Source: Carposina sasakii (lineage: Eukaryota; Arthropoda; Insecta; Lepidoptera; Carposinidae). Taken from it: DNA of 64,000 nucleotides. Where the stretch lies: NCBI GenBank assembly GCA_014607495.2, contig CP053162.1, positions 1,426,001 to 1,490,000 of the forward strand, read 5' to 3'. The notes beneath the pieces were generated by a model, which saw nothing but the letters and a program-made list of their open reading frames with translations, made no database searches and had not been told where the DNA came from. Below, piece by piece: positions 21,001-30,007 of this stretch; the first letter of the stretch is position 1, and the number at the start of each line of letters is the position of its first letter. The position numbers and the translations under genes are program-made.

Positions 21001-23422
21001 TCAAAATGGCGAGCCAGGGTTCTCAAAAAACCTATCATTAGGAGAACATGCACAGAATAAAACGTTAGGTCTAGGTTGGTATAACAAGTCAGACGAACTA
21101 CATTATAATACGCATATTGAACATGATGTACAGTACATTACCAAACGCAAAATTTTGTCTGTTTCATCACAAATATTTGATCCTCTTGGTTTGTTATGTC
21201 CAGTTATCACTACCGCTAAAATTTTATTACAAAAATGCTGGTTATCAAAACTAGATTGGGATCAGCCTGTACCTGATAACATAGCGCACATTTGGAATAA
21301 CTTTATAAAAAACCTGTCACATTTAGATAAAATTCGCATACCACGTTATGTAATGTGTTGGAATCCGGTAAATATAGAGTTGCACATATTTACAGATGCG
21401 TCGCAAGTGGCTTATGGTGCGTGCGCCTATATTCGCACCATCGATAGCAATAAGTCATCTGTTAAAGTGCAGTTATTATGTGCTAAGGGTAAGGTCGCGC
21501 CAACTACACTGATGACAATTCCTCGCTTGGAATTATGTGGCGCTGTCATCGGCGCGCGGCTTTACTCTAAAATAATAAAATCATTACGGTCTAAATTAGA
21601 TAAGATTGTTTTTTGGTCGGATTCGACAATTGTTTTGGGTTGGTTAGGAATGTCTATTAACTTACTCAAACCTTATGTACAGAATAGAGTTGCCGAAATC
21701 CGCGAATTAACTAAAGGTTGTCCGTGGCGCCATGTGAGTGGTACAGAAAATCCTTCGGATTTGGTGTCGCGAGGGCAGGGTTTAGATGCACTTAGTACAT
21801 CGGATTTATGGTGGTACGGGCCCCAATTTTTACATGATATTAATTTTAAAATTTCTGATAATAATTTACAAATTCATTATGATTTACCTGAAGTTAAAAA
21901 TATATCTAATACGCTTTTAATCGACCAATGTGTTGAGAATGATTTATTTTCCTTTAACAGGTTTTCTCAGTTTAACCGCTTAAAGCGCACTGCTGCCTAT
22001 GTACGACGATTTGTACATAATACGCGCAATAAAGGTAGCTGTCATCGCACGGATCCGCTCACTGTCGATGAACTGAGAGAATCTACTAAATTACTAGCCA
22101 AAATGTCACAACGCGAATCATACTCCGATTTATACGATACGCTCAATAAAAAATTATTGGTTAAAAATTCACAATTATCTAAGTTAAATTTATTTATTGA
22201 CAACGACGGGTTAATTAGAGTGGGAGGACGATTAGAAAATGCTCCCTCATTCAGTTTTGATAAAAAACACCCTATCCTACTTTGCGCTAAGCATAATTTT
22301 ACTATGTTACTTTTTCGCTACGAACATGTTCAATTGATGCATGCAGCGCCCCAACTTCTATTATTCACTATTAGGGAGTCATGGTGGCCTGTAGGCGGAA
22401 GAAATCTCGCAAGAAAGGTAGTACATAGCTGTGTTAAATGTGCACGAATGCGTGGTAACCTAGCTAATCCTATAATGGGTAATCTTCCCAAGGAGCGACT
22501 AGATGCAACGTTTCCATTCATGATATCCGGTGTCGATTATTTCGGACCAGTGCTCATATTAACTCGCAAAGGTAGGGGTGCAAAAACGCAAAAGGCCTAC
22601 GTTTGTTTATTTATATGTTTTAGTACGCGCGCAGTTCACTTGGAACTAGTTTCTGACTTGTCATCAGATTCTTATTTATTAGCCTTAAAGCGATTCATTT
22701 CACGACGCGGTAAGCCGTCTGAAATTTACTCCGACAACGGAAAAAACTTTGTCGGTCTAAAGAACGAATTTACAGATTTTTTGGCATCTTGTTCAGCTGA
22801 AATTAAGGAGTACGCAACTTCACAAAATATTAAGTTTAACATGATTCCACCTTATGCTAGCCATTTCGGGGGCTTATGGGAGGCAGGGGTCAAAAGCTGC
22901 AAACACCATTTAAAACGTGTCGTGGGCAACGCGCATTTAACTTTTGAAGAGTTCAGCACAGTATTAGCTCAAGTTGAAGCTATCCTGAACTCCCGTCCAC
23001 TCACACCCCTGTCACCAGATCCACAGGATCTCCTTCCTTTAAATCCTTCCCATTTCTTGGTTGGCCGCCTGCTGACTGCGCCTGTGCAGGCTGACGTGAA
23101 AGACGCGCCGATTCACAGCATCACCCGCTATCAGCGCCTCGAACAGATCAGACAGCATTTCTGGAGTCGCTGGTCAAAGGAGTACGTCTCAGAACTCCAA
23201 ACAAGGACAAAATGGAAGCACCACAAGGGAGATTTGAAGAAAGAAACCCTTGTTCTTTTAAAGGACGACAACCTCCCGCCATTGAAGTGGAGTCTTGGCC
23301 GCATTGTGAGAACGTACCCAGGTCGTGATGGAGTCTCTAGAGTTGCCGATGTCCGCACGGCCAATGGTGTCGTAAGAAGAGCGTTCTCGAAGATATGTCC
23401 ACTTCCTGCAAGCGATGTTTAA
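18005..23422 (+). CDS. BEL/Pao Gag-Pol polyprotein (1805 aa)
   Basis: Encodes all proteins for reverse transcription and integration of the element. Order of domains: Gag-like DUF1759 region about 140-340 (LPEFDGSYEHW); cysteine/histidine region 380-445 with a CX2CX4HX4C zinc knuckle near 412 (CENCMRSGHPSTEC); aspartic protease/DUF1758 with DSGS at D530 and the GADLFWNLISVG block near 632; reverse transcriptase with ADIEKMY (D864) and YVDD (D958, D959); RNase H with FTDAS (D1131), RLELCGA and WSDS; integrase zinc module HX4H..CX2C at about 1441-1476; catalytic core with D1511, D1577 and E1626; and a C-terminal DUF5641 region about 1712-1800. This is the standard BEL/Pao order, distinct from Ty1 (integrase first) and from env-bearing elements. 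The start is the first ATG of the open frame; 346 bp of leader precede it. All catalytic residues are present and there is no internal stop, so it may be functional. Confidence 0.95.
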   Translation: MATHLGDDTALITKAISEARLPDVSKNLVRKRSAVKAKLTVFRKYVCSLGSHGLSELQDAELRLRIARAKTLLTEFEVLQDDINAQYFESSSEQDLKSLEDFESEYYAVMAKAQCLLTREESADCPRYKPSSKLDCIKLPTISLPEFDGSYEHWLEFRDTFNSLVHHSKEISNIQKFHYLKSALKGNASLVIDSLQFSADNYMVAWELLLNRYDNSRLLIHNHVKALFSMPLVTKETPSQLRKLIDNVLKNLRALKILGEPTEHWDTLIIYLVVSKLDQLTEREWEQHKCTFLPKHDNTKGFLTVDTLLQFLKGRAEMLETLSVSHNKHNSYNAHNHTSYQTQAQEKKKHITNSQYNKIQCNVVSNKSVDVKQKVPLKYLCCKCNSPHPLYSCQQFLDLSLSDRLKLVREKGLCENCMRSGHPSTECKFGPCRKCESKHNSLLCDKNIINSETRAVMLMSSDNQLNTNELIDNCTSKASHAHSEVIQVNPVNTHVHTHMSSGCSPVLLSTALIEILDNAGVYRQARAVLDSGSERCFISKAFCNLLNTPIIQSTQQIHGIGSSITQCTQTCDIEFKARRGAFNTRIKCLILPKITSKLPSVTFSRNQFSIPDNVILADPYFYESLPIDILIGADLFWNLISVGKMQLANGAFLQNTKLGWIVSGSVKTFTRNSHVNNIKCNFAQSLNEHSLDVQLRKFWELEELSLCPVKIRSEDEQACEEHFVNTTTRSENGGFCVRIPFKSSPDSLGESRTIAEKRFYALEKRLERNPEYKSMYAAFIHEYIKLGHMTRIHSYGTPHYFMPHHGVFREHAITTKLRVVFNASQPSSNGISLNDLQLVGSPIQGDLISILLRFRENRYVACADIEKMYRCILVHEDQRDLQLILWRDSPSDQLGVYQLNTFTYGTASAPFLSCRCLKQLAKECSPCETADSGDTSIRPRLVVDPDVAQTIRDNFYVDDLVCGAFTKEKLLSICQGTTQVLNSGCLPLRKWVFNFDHEDQNGEPGFSKNLSLGEHAQNKTLGLGWYNKSDELHYNTHIEHDVQYITKRKILSVSSQIFDPLGLLCPVITTAKILLQKCWLSKLDWDQPVPDNIAHIWNNFIKNLSHLDKIRIPRYVMCWNPVNIELHIFTDASQVAYGACAYIRTIDSNKSSVKVQLLCAKGKVAPTTLMTIPRLELCGAVIGARLYSKIIKSLRSKLDKIVFWSDSTIVLGWLGMSINLLKPYVQNRVAEIRELTKGCPWRHVSGTENPSDLVSRGQGLDALSTSDLWWYGPQFLHDINFKISDNNLQIHYDLPEVKNISNTLLIDQCVENDLFSFNRFSQFNRLKRTAAYVRRFVHNTRNKGSCHRTDPLTVDELRESTKLLAKMSQRESYSDLYDTLNKKLLVKNSQLSKLNLFIDNDGLIRVGGRLENAPSFSFDKKHPILLCAKHNFTMLLFRYEHVQLMHAAPQLLLFTIRESWWPVGGRNLARKVVHSCVKCARMRGNLANPIMGNLPKERLDATFPFMISGVDYFGPVLILTRKGRGAKTQKAYVCLFICFSTRAVHLELVSDLSSDSYLLALKRFISRRGKPSEIYSDNGKNFVGLKNEFTDFLASCSAEIKEYATSQNIKFNMIPPYASHFGGLWEAGVKSCKHHLKRVVGNAHLTFEEFSTVLAQVEAILNSRPLTPLSPDPQDLLPLNPSHFLVGRLLTAPVQADVKDAPIHSITRYQRLEQIRQHFWSRWSKEYVSELQTRTKWKHHKGDLKKETLVLLKDDNLPPLKWSLGRIVRTYPGRDGVSRVADVRTANGVVRRAFSKICPLPASDV

Positions 23423-23484
23423 GTCCTCTGATGTCCGCAATTCAATGCAATTCTGCAATCTGCTGAAGAAAATTGAAAGCTGCT

Positions 23485-23503
23485 GCTTTCAAGGCCGGGA
23501 ACA
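23485..23503 (+). promoter_or_regulatory. Weak polypurine-tract candidate
   Basis: Purine-rich AAGGCCGGGAACA just before the 3' LTR is where the plus-strand primer should lie, but two C bases interrupt it. Position, rather than composition, supports it. Confidence 0.3.
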
Positions 23504-23834
23504 TGTTACGGCGATTAAACAAAACGCAGATCAAAAAACTGTCTTCAAACTAAACGCATCGGAATCATCCAATGAAGAGAGTTGGCGTGATGGAGTTTGA
23601 CAACGCAACCAATCACACGCCGCGCAGCATTCGACGCGCGACATTTCGACCAATTGGAGCGCGTCAAATATAGAATATAGAAAATTTTACCTCCAATTTT
23701 AATTGCTAAACTTTTTGTCGTACCTATTGAATTTTTTAATGTAAAAGCACAGTATTTATTAAATGTACAATAATTAACGGAAATCTGCATATTTTTTCAT
23801 CGTCATCAACCTCATCGAGTTACACGCGACTACA
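23504..23834 (+). repeat. BEL 3' LTR
   Basis: Same length and, by eye, same sequence as the 5' LTR. It is followed at once by the GTAAA duplication (23,835-23,839). Confidence 0.95.
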
Positions 23835-23837
23835 GTA

Positions 23838-24145
23838 AATGTCTCCGACCGTATGTCTTCGCTCATAGCGGCCAATCTTAACGAAGATTACCAAACTGAA
23901 CAAGAAATATTAAAGTGCACAAGTGCACTCTTATAGTCCGATGGTACGGAAAGCCGACACGACCGGAGTAAGATCAGGCGCAGGACAAACGTTGTTACGT
24001 GCTTTCCGAGGCACGAGCAAAGTGAAAATTTTACTACATTAAAATCCGAACGTGAAATTTTAATGGTACAGGCTCGTGACTGAAATCGAGCCTACGCCCC
24101 CGATTGGGAGGCGCACGTCTAAATTATAGGGCAATAACCACATCG
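23838..24145 (-). repeat. S1 tRNA-derived SINE
   Basis: On the minus strand: a degraded tRNA-like head (GACGTGCGCCTCCCAATCGG region, box B replaced by a GCTCGATTTCAGTC-like variant), then the S1 body with CCGGTCGTGTCGGCTTTCCG, and the CGGTCGGAGACAT 3' end abutting the BEL duplication. Rather diverged. Confidence 0.75.
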
Positions 24146-24184
24146 ACTAAACCGATGAATATACTACCCTCAATTCTCCAAACA

Positions 24185-24258
24185 GCTTATTAGAGCCAGG
24201 GAATAGAAAGTGCATGTGTTTGCGCACACACTTGTGCACTATAATATCTTCTGCAAAG
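24185..24258 (+). repeat. S1 SINE body fragment
   Basis: GGAATAGAAAGTGCATGTGT, GCGCACACACTTGTGCACTA and TAATATCTTCTGC match the middle of S1. Confidence 0.65.
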
Positions 24259-24835
24259 TTCTATCTATTTCGGGAACGCTGACAAACATGGGAACATTCT
24301 TGATTCGTTGGCGGTATTGGTGACGCAGCTAGTCACGCAGCCACTCATGTCCTAATGAGGTAGCCCCGACCTCTCCTGCGGGTTAGCTGATAGACAAGCT
24401 AATCAGGCTAATGAAGCTGGTTTGTGTGGAGTCGCTTTCAGCTTTCATAGCGGACTTTAAATACCGAGTACCGCGTGAGTGAAAAGGTCGTAAAAGGTTC
24501 TGAATGTGAACTAAATACGTACGTACATACATACGTACATGTATCATTTTAAAGTGTTATTTTTGTATCATGAGTATAATTTTTTGAATTGCGTTTACAG
24601 AAGACGTTATCTATAGGATTTTTAAAGAATATATGAGATTAGTTGTTGCTTGCGACTTTGTCTGCGTAGACTACCCAATGTAGCCCATATCCTTCTCCGT
24701 AAGATTTGTTCCAGTAAATAAACTTAATTATTATTCGCACATTTCCATATACCTATTAGTAAGGGAGGTAAGGACCAGTTCGCTGACCTTTCACAGCCCA
24801 ACCGATTAGCGAAAGGAAATTATAATTATTATAGA
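24259..24835. other. Unannotated DNA with a short (GTAC/ATAC) microsatellite
   Basis: TACGTACGTACATACATACG at about 24,516-24,540 is a small microsatellite. The somewhat GC-richer part at 24,300-24,470 matches nothing I know. Confidence 0.4.
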
Positions 24836-24963
24836 AAACATCGATGACTCGGAAACAAACACCAATACTCATGATTCCAATGTTTGAACCTCCCGGGATG
24901 CGAACCCAGGACTTATGGCCTATAGGGTTGCAGACAGGATCACTACCGACTGCACCGGTCGTC
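24836..24963 (-). repeat. S2 SINE, tRNA-like head
   Basis: On the minus strand: GACGACCGGTGCAGTCGGTA, GTGATCCTGTCTGCAACC, box B-like CTGGGTTCGCATCCCGGGAG, then GTTTGTTTCCGAGTCATCGA. Same order as the S2 copies at 52,941 and 61,062. Confidence 0.7.
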
Positions 24964-25329
24964 AAACTTTAAAAGGCTTGTACCTGATCAAGAATCAAAA
25001 ATCTCTACTTAGTAAATACGAAGCTTAGATTAATTATTTTTAGTGCGAAACTAATTAATCGCCATTAAAGTCAAGCCTCATAGGACATAGACATGAAATT
25101 AAATCATTTATCTTTATAAAGCCAAAGGACTGCGTTAGCTAGTTTATCATTTAGGGATGTAAGGGTAAGGGTTGTATGTAATTTTTAATTATTTATTACT
25201 GACACCCTTTTAAGGGCGGGTAGGGAAAAATGTAATTAGTAGATAAATGTTTTATGGGGTAGGCGGAGATTGTAAACCGAATCTGGTGATTAGGTAAAAC
25301 GCAATATTTTTTGTCGAAGAGAAAGTGGC
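24964..25329. other. Unannotated DNA
   Basis: No recognised feature. Confidence 0.4.
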
Positions 25330-25555
25330 TGTGGAATTTCGTTTATGATCCTGTACTTCTGACTGAACCGTTTCGGCAATCCAGCTATATGTATATGTAT
25401 ATATGTTACGTAGTTTTGTATTAGGCTGTTCAGATGTTCAAATGTATAAAGATATAAGGCTGAAGTGTGCAAATAAGTTACTCACCTTTCACCAATAAGT
25501 CCAACATGGTCAGTGGCCTACAGCGCCCTTTTTCGGGCACAAATATAACCAATGG
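25330..25555 (-). repeat. C-family and T2-family fragments
   Basis: GATCCTGTACTTCTGACTGA with the GGCAATCCAGCTATATG phrase (25,345-25,400) resembles the 5' part of an inverted C repeat. CTCACCTTTCACCAATAAGT to TTTTTCGGGCACAAATATAA (25,485-25,550) matches the T2 family seen at 49,618 and 54,590. Confidence 0.45.
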
Positions 25556-27017
25556 CAATGACGGATTTTCTGACAACTCAAAATTAGGACCCACAACTCC
25601 GCTCAAATAGCTTAGATATTTAGTACGATTTTTATAATTTTAACAGCTGTTCATTCAGGTAAGATTTCTGCTGAGGAAACATCGCGCTCTCTATGCCACA
25701 AGCCTTACAGAAATAAAGTTAATGGCGCCAATTTAAGTTAAAACTGCTGAATATGGAGATTAAGATTGCGCTGCTCCTTAATGTTTGTCGTATTCCAGAA
25801 GAAATATTCTGGAATGATAATTAATCCGAGGAAAACGTTCAGAGTTATTTCCGGAAAGCTGTTAGCTGGTTTTCCAGCTGTATGCTAGCTTCCCACGGTG
25901 CGTGATATTGCGGACGGACATGGACTAGCCCGCATCGACGCACCGTGGGAAGAGTATCCGTGGTAATTCAGACATGTTTAGTATGGTGCGTGTCTGTCCG
26001 CAGTCGTCGGCCGTGCGCGAGAAGGACGCAACTACCTTCGCTGGAGTCTTAGCGAATGTTACAGTTTTGACAGTGATCTCTGAACGGTTACAATGTGAAT
26101 GTACTGCTTGTCAACCATTAGCCCGACTGCGTAACATTTTTAACCCGGTGTCACTCTCATGAGTGACGAATCTAATGATATCTGGGGACCAATTCTTGAA
26201 AAGTCTCGAGTTGGAACGAAGCCGAACGAAACCGTTGTAGACGCTCAGAACAAAGCAATAATTACTTTATTGTGACGTAATTAGACACATTTCAGCACGA
26301 GACAGATATTTGTTTTTATTCTGTCACACACGCGACCAATGCCTGCTAAAATATAACTTATTACTCAAGCGGTAAGTATATATTGCTTCGTACCGCATTT
26401 CGTTAACGATTCGTTAGTGATTGCGTTTCGGCTCAAAAATTTTCAAGGATTGCCCCTCCTGAGCTTGATATTTAAGCTTGAGTCAAACGCGACAAGCCGT
26501 TTAGGCTCTAGATTGTACCAAAGAAAAATTACATACAAACTAACATATAAGCACAGCCAATGTACCTGTATTTTTTTGTAGATAAGACATATACTCATAA
26601 AGCATAACCTTATGGCGCACTCGGGCAAATATAGCAATTTTTCTATATTATATTTATCAATCTATTTCTAATAAATTGTCTTGTTTCCATGTTGCCATAA
26701 TGTTTGCTTGTGTATGTGTAAATTAAAATAAAATAAGCAAAGACAATTTCACAAATAAAACATTCACGCTTAAACCGTTAAAAGCTTAGCAGCCAAATTA
26801 TTAAAAAAAGCGGGTGGGGCTGTGTCGGGGCACACGGCCGTTGGTTTTAACGTGAAACGTCTATGTTAGCGAATCGCTTTTAAAGTAAAAGATTGAAATG
26901 AAAACAAGATGGACGCTGTTTTAAGTATTTTAATAAAAAAAGAACAGGTACGTAATAGAAACATAAAATACATAGCAAATGTTTATATATTTATTGTCAC
27001 TTTCTGGTTATTTTAAA
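25556..27017. other. Unannotated DNA
   Basis: Mostly unrecognised. It contains a perfect 14-bp inverted repeat (CTTCCCACGGTGCG at 25,889-25,902, complement at 25,939-25,952), possibly a tiny MITE. A short GTCGGGGCACACGGCCG patch near 26,825 is GC-rich. No gene found. Confidence 0.4.
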
Positions 27018-27236
27018 TAGCAGCCGCCCACGACTTCGTCCGCGTGAGGGGGCGTTGTACCCGTGCGAAGCCGGGCAGGTTGTTGTATAGACTGTAGCCT
27101 TCCTTGGTAAATGGGCTATCTAACACTGAAAGAATTTTTCAAATCAGACCAGTAGTTCCTGAGATTAGCGCGTTCAAACAAACAAACAAACAAACTCTTC
27201 AGCTTTATAATATTAGTATAGATATAAATACTGTCC
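27018..27236 (+). repeat. RTE-like interspersed repeat
   Basis: CAGCCGCCCACGACTTCGTC, CGTGCGAAGCCGGGCAGGTT, AAATCAGACCAGTAGTTCCT, an (AAAC)n run and TATAATATTAGTATAGAT: the typical start and 3' end of protein-less RTE-derived repeats. An inverted relative borders the assembly gap at 56,469. Confidence 0.75.
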
Positions 27237-27866
27237 AAATTACATTTATTTTTGTATAAATCAATCGGTTCAAATAAACTTGACAAACACACGAAAGAAT
27301 CACCACGCTATAAAGTCGGAGTCACGAGTTACACTGAATAGAAACAAGCGTGAGCGCCGGTTTCGCACAGTTATCGCAGTATCCCTCCCCCGCCCCCCCG
27401 CTTGACCCCGACACGAACTCAATGTCATAACAGCGAGCTGACTATATAAGTGAAATATTTACACCACATTTTTGTTTCTAAGACCAATAGTTTTTTAATT
27501 ATTAAGGTACGATGATATAGACCTTTTCGTTACGGTCCAGTTTTTAAACCTGGTACCCGTATGTGTCGGCGCGATTTTAAAGACGTTTCACGTCAAAAAT
27601 GTTTTTCGCACACCCTGCAAAGAAGCGATTATCCTTTACACAGAGAGATACAAATGCAGAGAATATTTTATTCTAATAGCTGCCACTGTACTACAAGGGT
27701 AACGGACAAGCAATAAAGATGGCCGACTGGATGTACCCACTTAATGTTTCGGGATCTGCTGAATATGTAGATTTTGAGGGCGCTACAAACTTCGAGATGC
27801 GAATGTTTTATTGTATTCGTAGCTATCGGATGATTCAGATAATATAAAATTGGCTTCACTAAAATA
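27237..27866. other. Unannotated DNA with a C-rich patch
   Basis: A CCCTCCCCCGCCCCCCCGCT run at about 27,383-27,402 stands out against the AT-rich surroundings. No gene supported. A 76-codon minus frame at the right end overlaps the A element and is chance. Confidence 0.35.
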
Positions 27867-28195
27867 TACAGGTGATTTTTGATCGTCAACGTTCCCAAAA
27901 ACTACGGAATCTCCTCATCATCACGATCATTTTTCTCCATGGAAGCATACCTGGGAAGTGTCTGGTTTCCAAAATATTAGGGTCCAAATTTGAGTAAATA
28001 GACTACGTTTTTCTGCATAAATGCACATAGACGCACGTAGCAAGACTTTGTCACTAGAAATATTTAATATATGTCTATAATAAAACTAGTATAAGCACTG
28101 GACACTATAAAATTTCGCCCAATCAAGAAATATAAAAAAAAAATTACATTGTTTCTCAGCATTATTTTTGGCATAAACTTACTTTATTTGATATA

Positions 28196-29071
28196 GTGGC
28201 CCGCCCTCGCTTCGCTTCGGTACATATCAGTACATTAGCTACAACTTCATATGTAGGTACAGCGGTTTTCGTAAAAATTTGGAACGCCCGTTGGTTCCCT
28301 TCCCGTGGGAATTTCCTCGGGGTCCCAAATAAATATATATGCCCAACTTCAGATTCATATGTGTAACCGTTTTCGTAAAAAATAATTAATTCCCGTTGGT
28401 CCCCTTCCCGTGGGAATTTCTGGAAATCCGTTCTTAGTGCTTCCTCGCAGTCCCTAATGAACTTATATGCCCAATTTCAGCTTCATATGTATAGCAGTTT
28501 TCGTAAAAATTATGAATTCCCGTTTGTCCCCTTCCCGTGGGAATTTCGGGAAATCCGTTCTCAGTGCTTCCTCGGGGTCCCAAATAAATATATATGCCCA
28601 ACTTCAGATTCATATGTATAACCGTTTTCGTAAAAAATAATTAATTCCCGTTGGTCCCCTTCCCGTGGGAATTTCTGGAAATCCGTTCTTAGTGCTTCCT
28701 CGCAGTCCCTAATTAACTTATATGCCCAATTTCAGCTTCATATGTATAGCGGTTTTCGTAAAAATTATGAATTCCCGTTTGTCCCCTTCCCGTGGGAATT
28801 TCGGGAAATCCGTTTTTAGTCCTCCCTCGCTGTCCCCAATGAACATATATGCCCGATTTCAGCTTCATATGTATAGCGGTTTTCGTAAAAAATATAGAAT
28901 TCCCGTTGGTCGCCTTCCCGTGGGAATATCGGGAAATTCTTGTAGCCTATGTTCATCCAGGTCCAATAAGGATTCTAACGGTGAAAGAATTTTTGAAATC
29001 GGTCCAGTAGTTTCGGAGCCTATTCATTACAACCAAACAAACAAAGTTTTCCTCTTTATAATATTAGTATA
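28196..29071 (+). repeat. RTE-like element with 127-bp array, inserted in the A unit
   Basis: Flanked by GATATA at 28,190-28,195 and 29,072-29,077, read as a target duplication. It starts GTGGCCCGCCCTCGCTTCGC and ends TATAATATTAGTATA. CTTCCCGTGGGAA recurs at 28,299, 28,404, 28,531, 28,659, 28,786 and 28,914. Unit types run A-B-A-B-C-end, with the first unit shortened by about 22 bp. The last 350 bp are almost the same as at 8,675-9,030. Confidence 0.85.
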
Positions 29072-29470
29072 GATATAGAGTACCTATTCCTTGTTAACCT
29101 TTAAGTATGGACGTCATTTTTTCTTAACACTACTGCGGACATGGAGTCTCACAGGCTCCTATATGCACACACTTTTTTTTTTTGAGAATCTGATATAAGA
29201 TGGCTTGAAAACTGATTGGATATTGAAGTTAAGGGATTTAGCAATGAAATAACGTGCTTATGTAATCAACTTTTATTTTAAAAATAATAGACATGTTAAA
29301 AATAAAAAATTATGGGACTTTTAAGTCAAAATTTACTTAGGTAACATTTTTAGATATTAAAAACAGCCAAACTTATTAATATAACAAAATAAGTATTTTT
29401 TTCTCAAAATATAATGCATAAGGAACAAAAAACACAAAACACCTACTTCAGGTAACTAATACAAAAAAAT

Positions 29471-29674
29471 TTAACAACAGTCTAATAACGCAGATTTATT
29501 GGGAGTCAGTGCACAAAGGTAAGGTAAACATTGGAGACACACAGGTTTCTTGCACCCAACACAAACATATATAGTCATCCTATGTTTTTTCGCGGGACAG
29601 ATTCTACATGCTCTCCTGGACCCTTGAATGGTTTCTTGATCCTGGACACCTTCTGTAACCAATATTCTCTTCAT
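29471..29674 (-). pseudogene. piggyBac transposase C-terminal zinc-finger remnant
   Basis: The frame contains C-X2-C-X11-C-X2-C-X4-C-X2-C (CRICPAKKH, then CVGCKKPVCLQC), the cysteine-rich C-terminal finger of piggyBac-family transposases, which binds the terminal DNA. The catalytic DDD core is entirely missing. The piece preceding it belongs to the transposase N-terminus in another reading frame, so the internal deletion also broke the frame. Confidence 0.8.
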
Positions 29675-30007
29675 TGTCAGACTGATCCAAAGCTAACAAC
29701 TCACTCACTTCTTGTTCGAAAGTTGGATCTGCGACACGTAAAATTTTTCGCGCATGGCCTTGAACAGAACCCGTAGATCAGTGGTTCCCAAAGTGGTCCA
29801 GGTGGACCCCCAGGGGTCTACTGGAGACTCGACGGGGGTCTACGTTGGCGTGAAAAAATTGAGGTTCACAATTAATTTGTATGTGATGTAGGCCTGTAGG
29901 GGGTCCACCAGAACTAGTAAACTTTTAAAGAACTAGTAAAGTTTGGGAACCTCTGCCGTAGATGGTCGTTTTGATTTAGAATTACCGGCATTATTTATTT
30001 TTGACAT
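29604..30007 (-). pseudogene. piggyBac transposase N-terminal remnant, split by hAT
   Basis: An ATG at 30,007 (complement) opens a frame that, ignoring the hAT insertion, covers about 55 codons with an acidic stretch (TFEQEVSELLALDQSDNEE), as at the N-terminus of many piggyBac transposases. It then crosses the deletion junction near 29,650 and stops at 29,604. It overlaps the zinc-finger remnant in a different frame. The N-terminal assignment is inferred mainly from position and acidity. Confidence 0.6.
29779..29955. mobile_element. hAT MITE (177 bp) inside the piggyBac remnant
   Basis: Starts CAGTGGTTCCCAAAGTGG and ends GTTTGGGAACCTCTG, the common hAT-type terminal repeat. The 8-bp CCGTAGAT is duplicated exactly at 29,771-29,778 and 29,956-29,963. 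No coding frame. Confidence 0.92.

Larger units (their letters stand above)
17328..23834 (+). mobile_element. Complete BEL/Pao LTR retrotransposon
   Basis: A 6,507-bp element: 331-bp LTR, 346-bp leader, one 1805-codon Gag-Pol frame, an 81-bp stretch, and a second 331-bp LTR. The LTRs start TG, end CA, and I found no difference between them when reading them side by side. The 5-bp duplication GTAAA is intact. No envelope frame follows pol. Identical LTRs, an unbroken frame and an intact duplication mean a recent insertion and a possibly autonomous copy. The codon choice in the frame is AT-leaning like the surroundings. It landed right at the 3' end of a minus-strand S1 SINE (23,838-24,145). 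Confidence 0.95.

Noticed and set aside
18005..23422. Classification as an endogenous retrovirus with envelope
   Set aside because: The frame ends with the DUF5641 region and only 81 bp separate it from the 3' LTR, so there is no room for an envelope gene.
19056..23458. Several minus-strand frames within the BEL element
   Set aside because: Antisense shadows of the Gag-Pol frame.
26848..27592. Inverted AACGTGAAACGTCT phrases at about 26,848 and 27,579 as ends of one element
   Set aside because: The surrounding sequences are not collinear or inverted beyond 14 bp; probably a motif common to several repeats.
29531..29776. 81-codon plus frame in the piggyBac remnant
   Set aside because: It is antisense to the transposase remnants and is cut by the hAT insertion.
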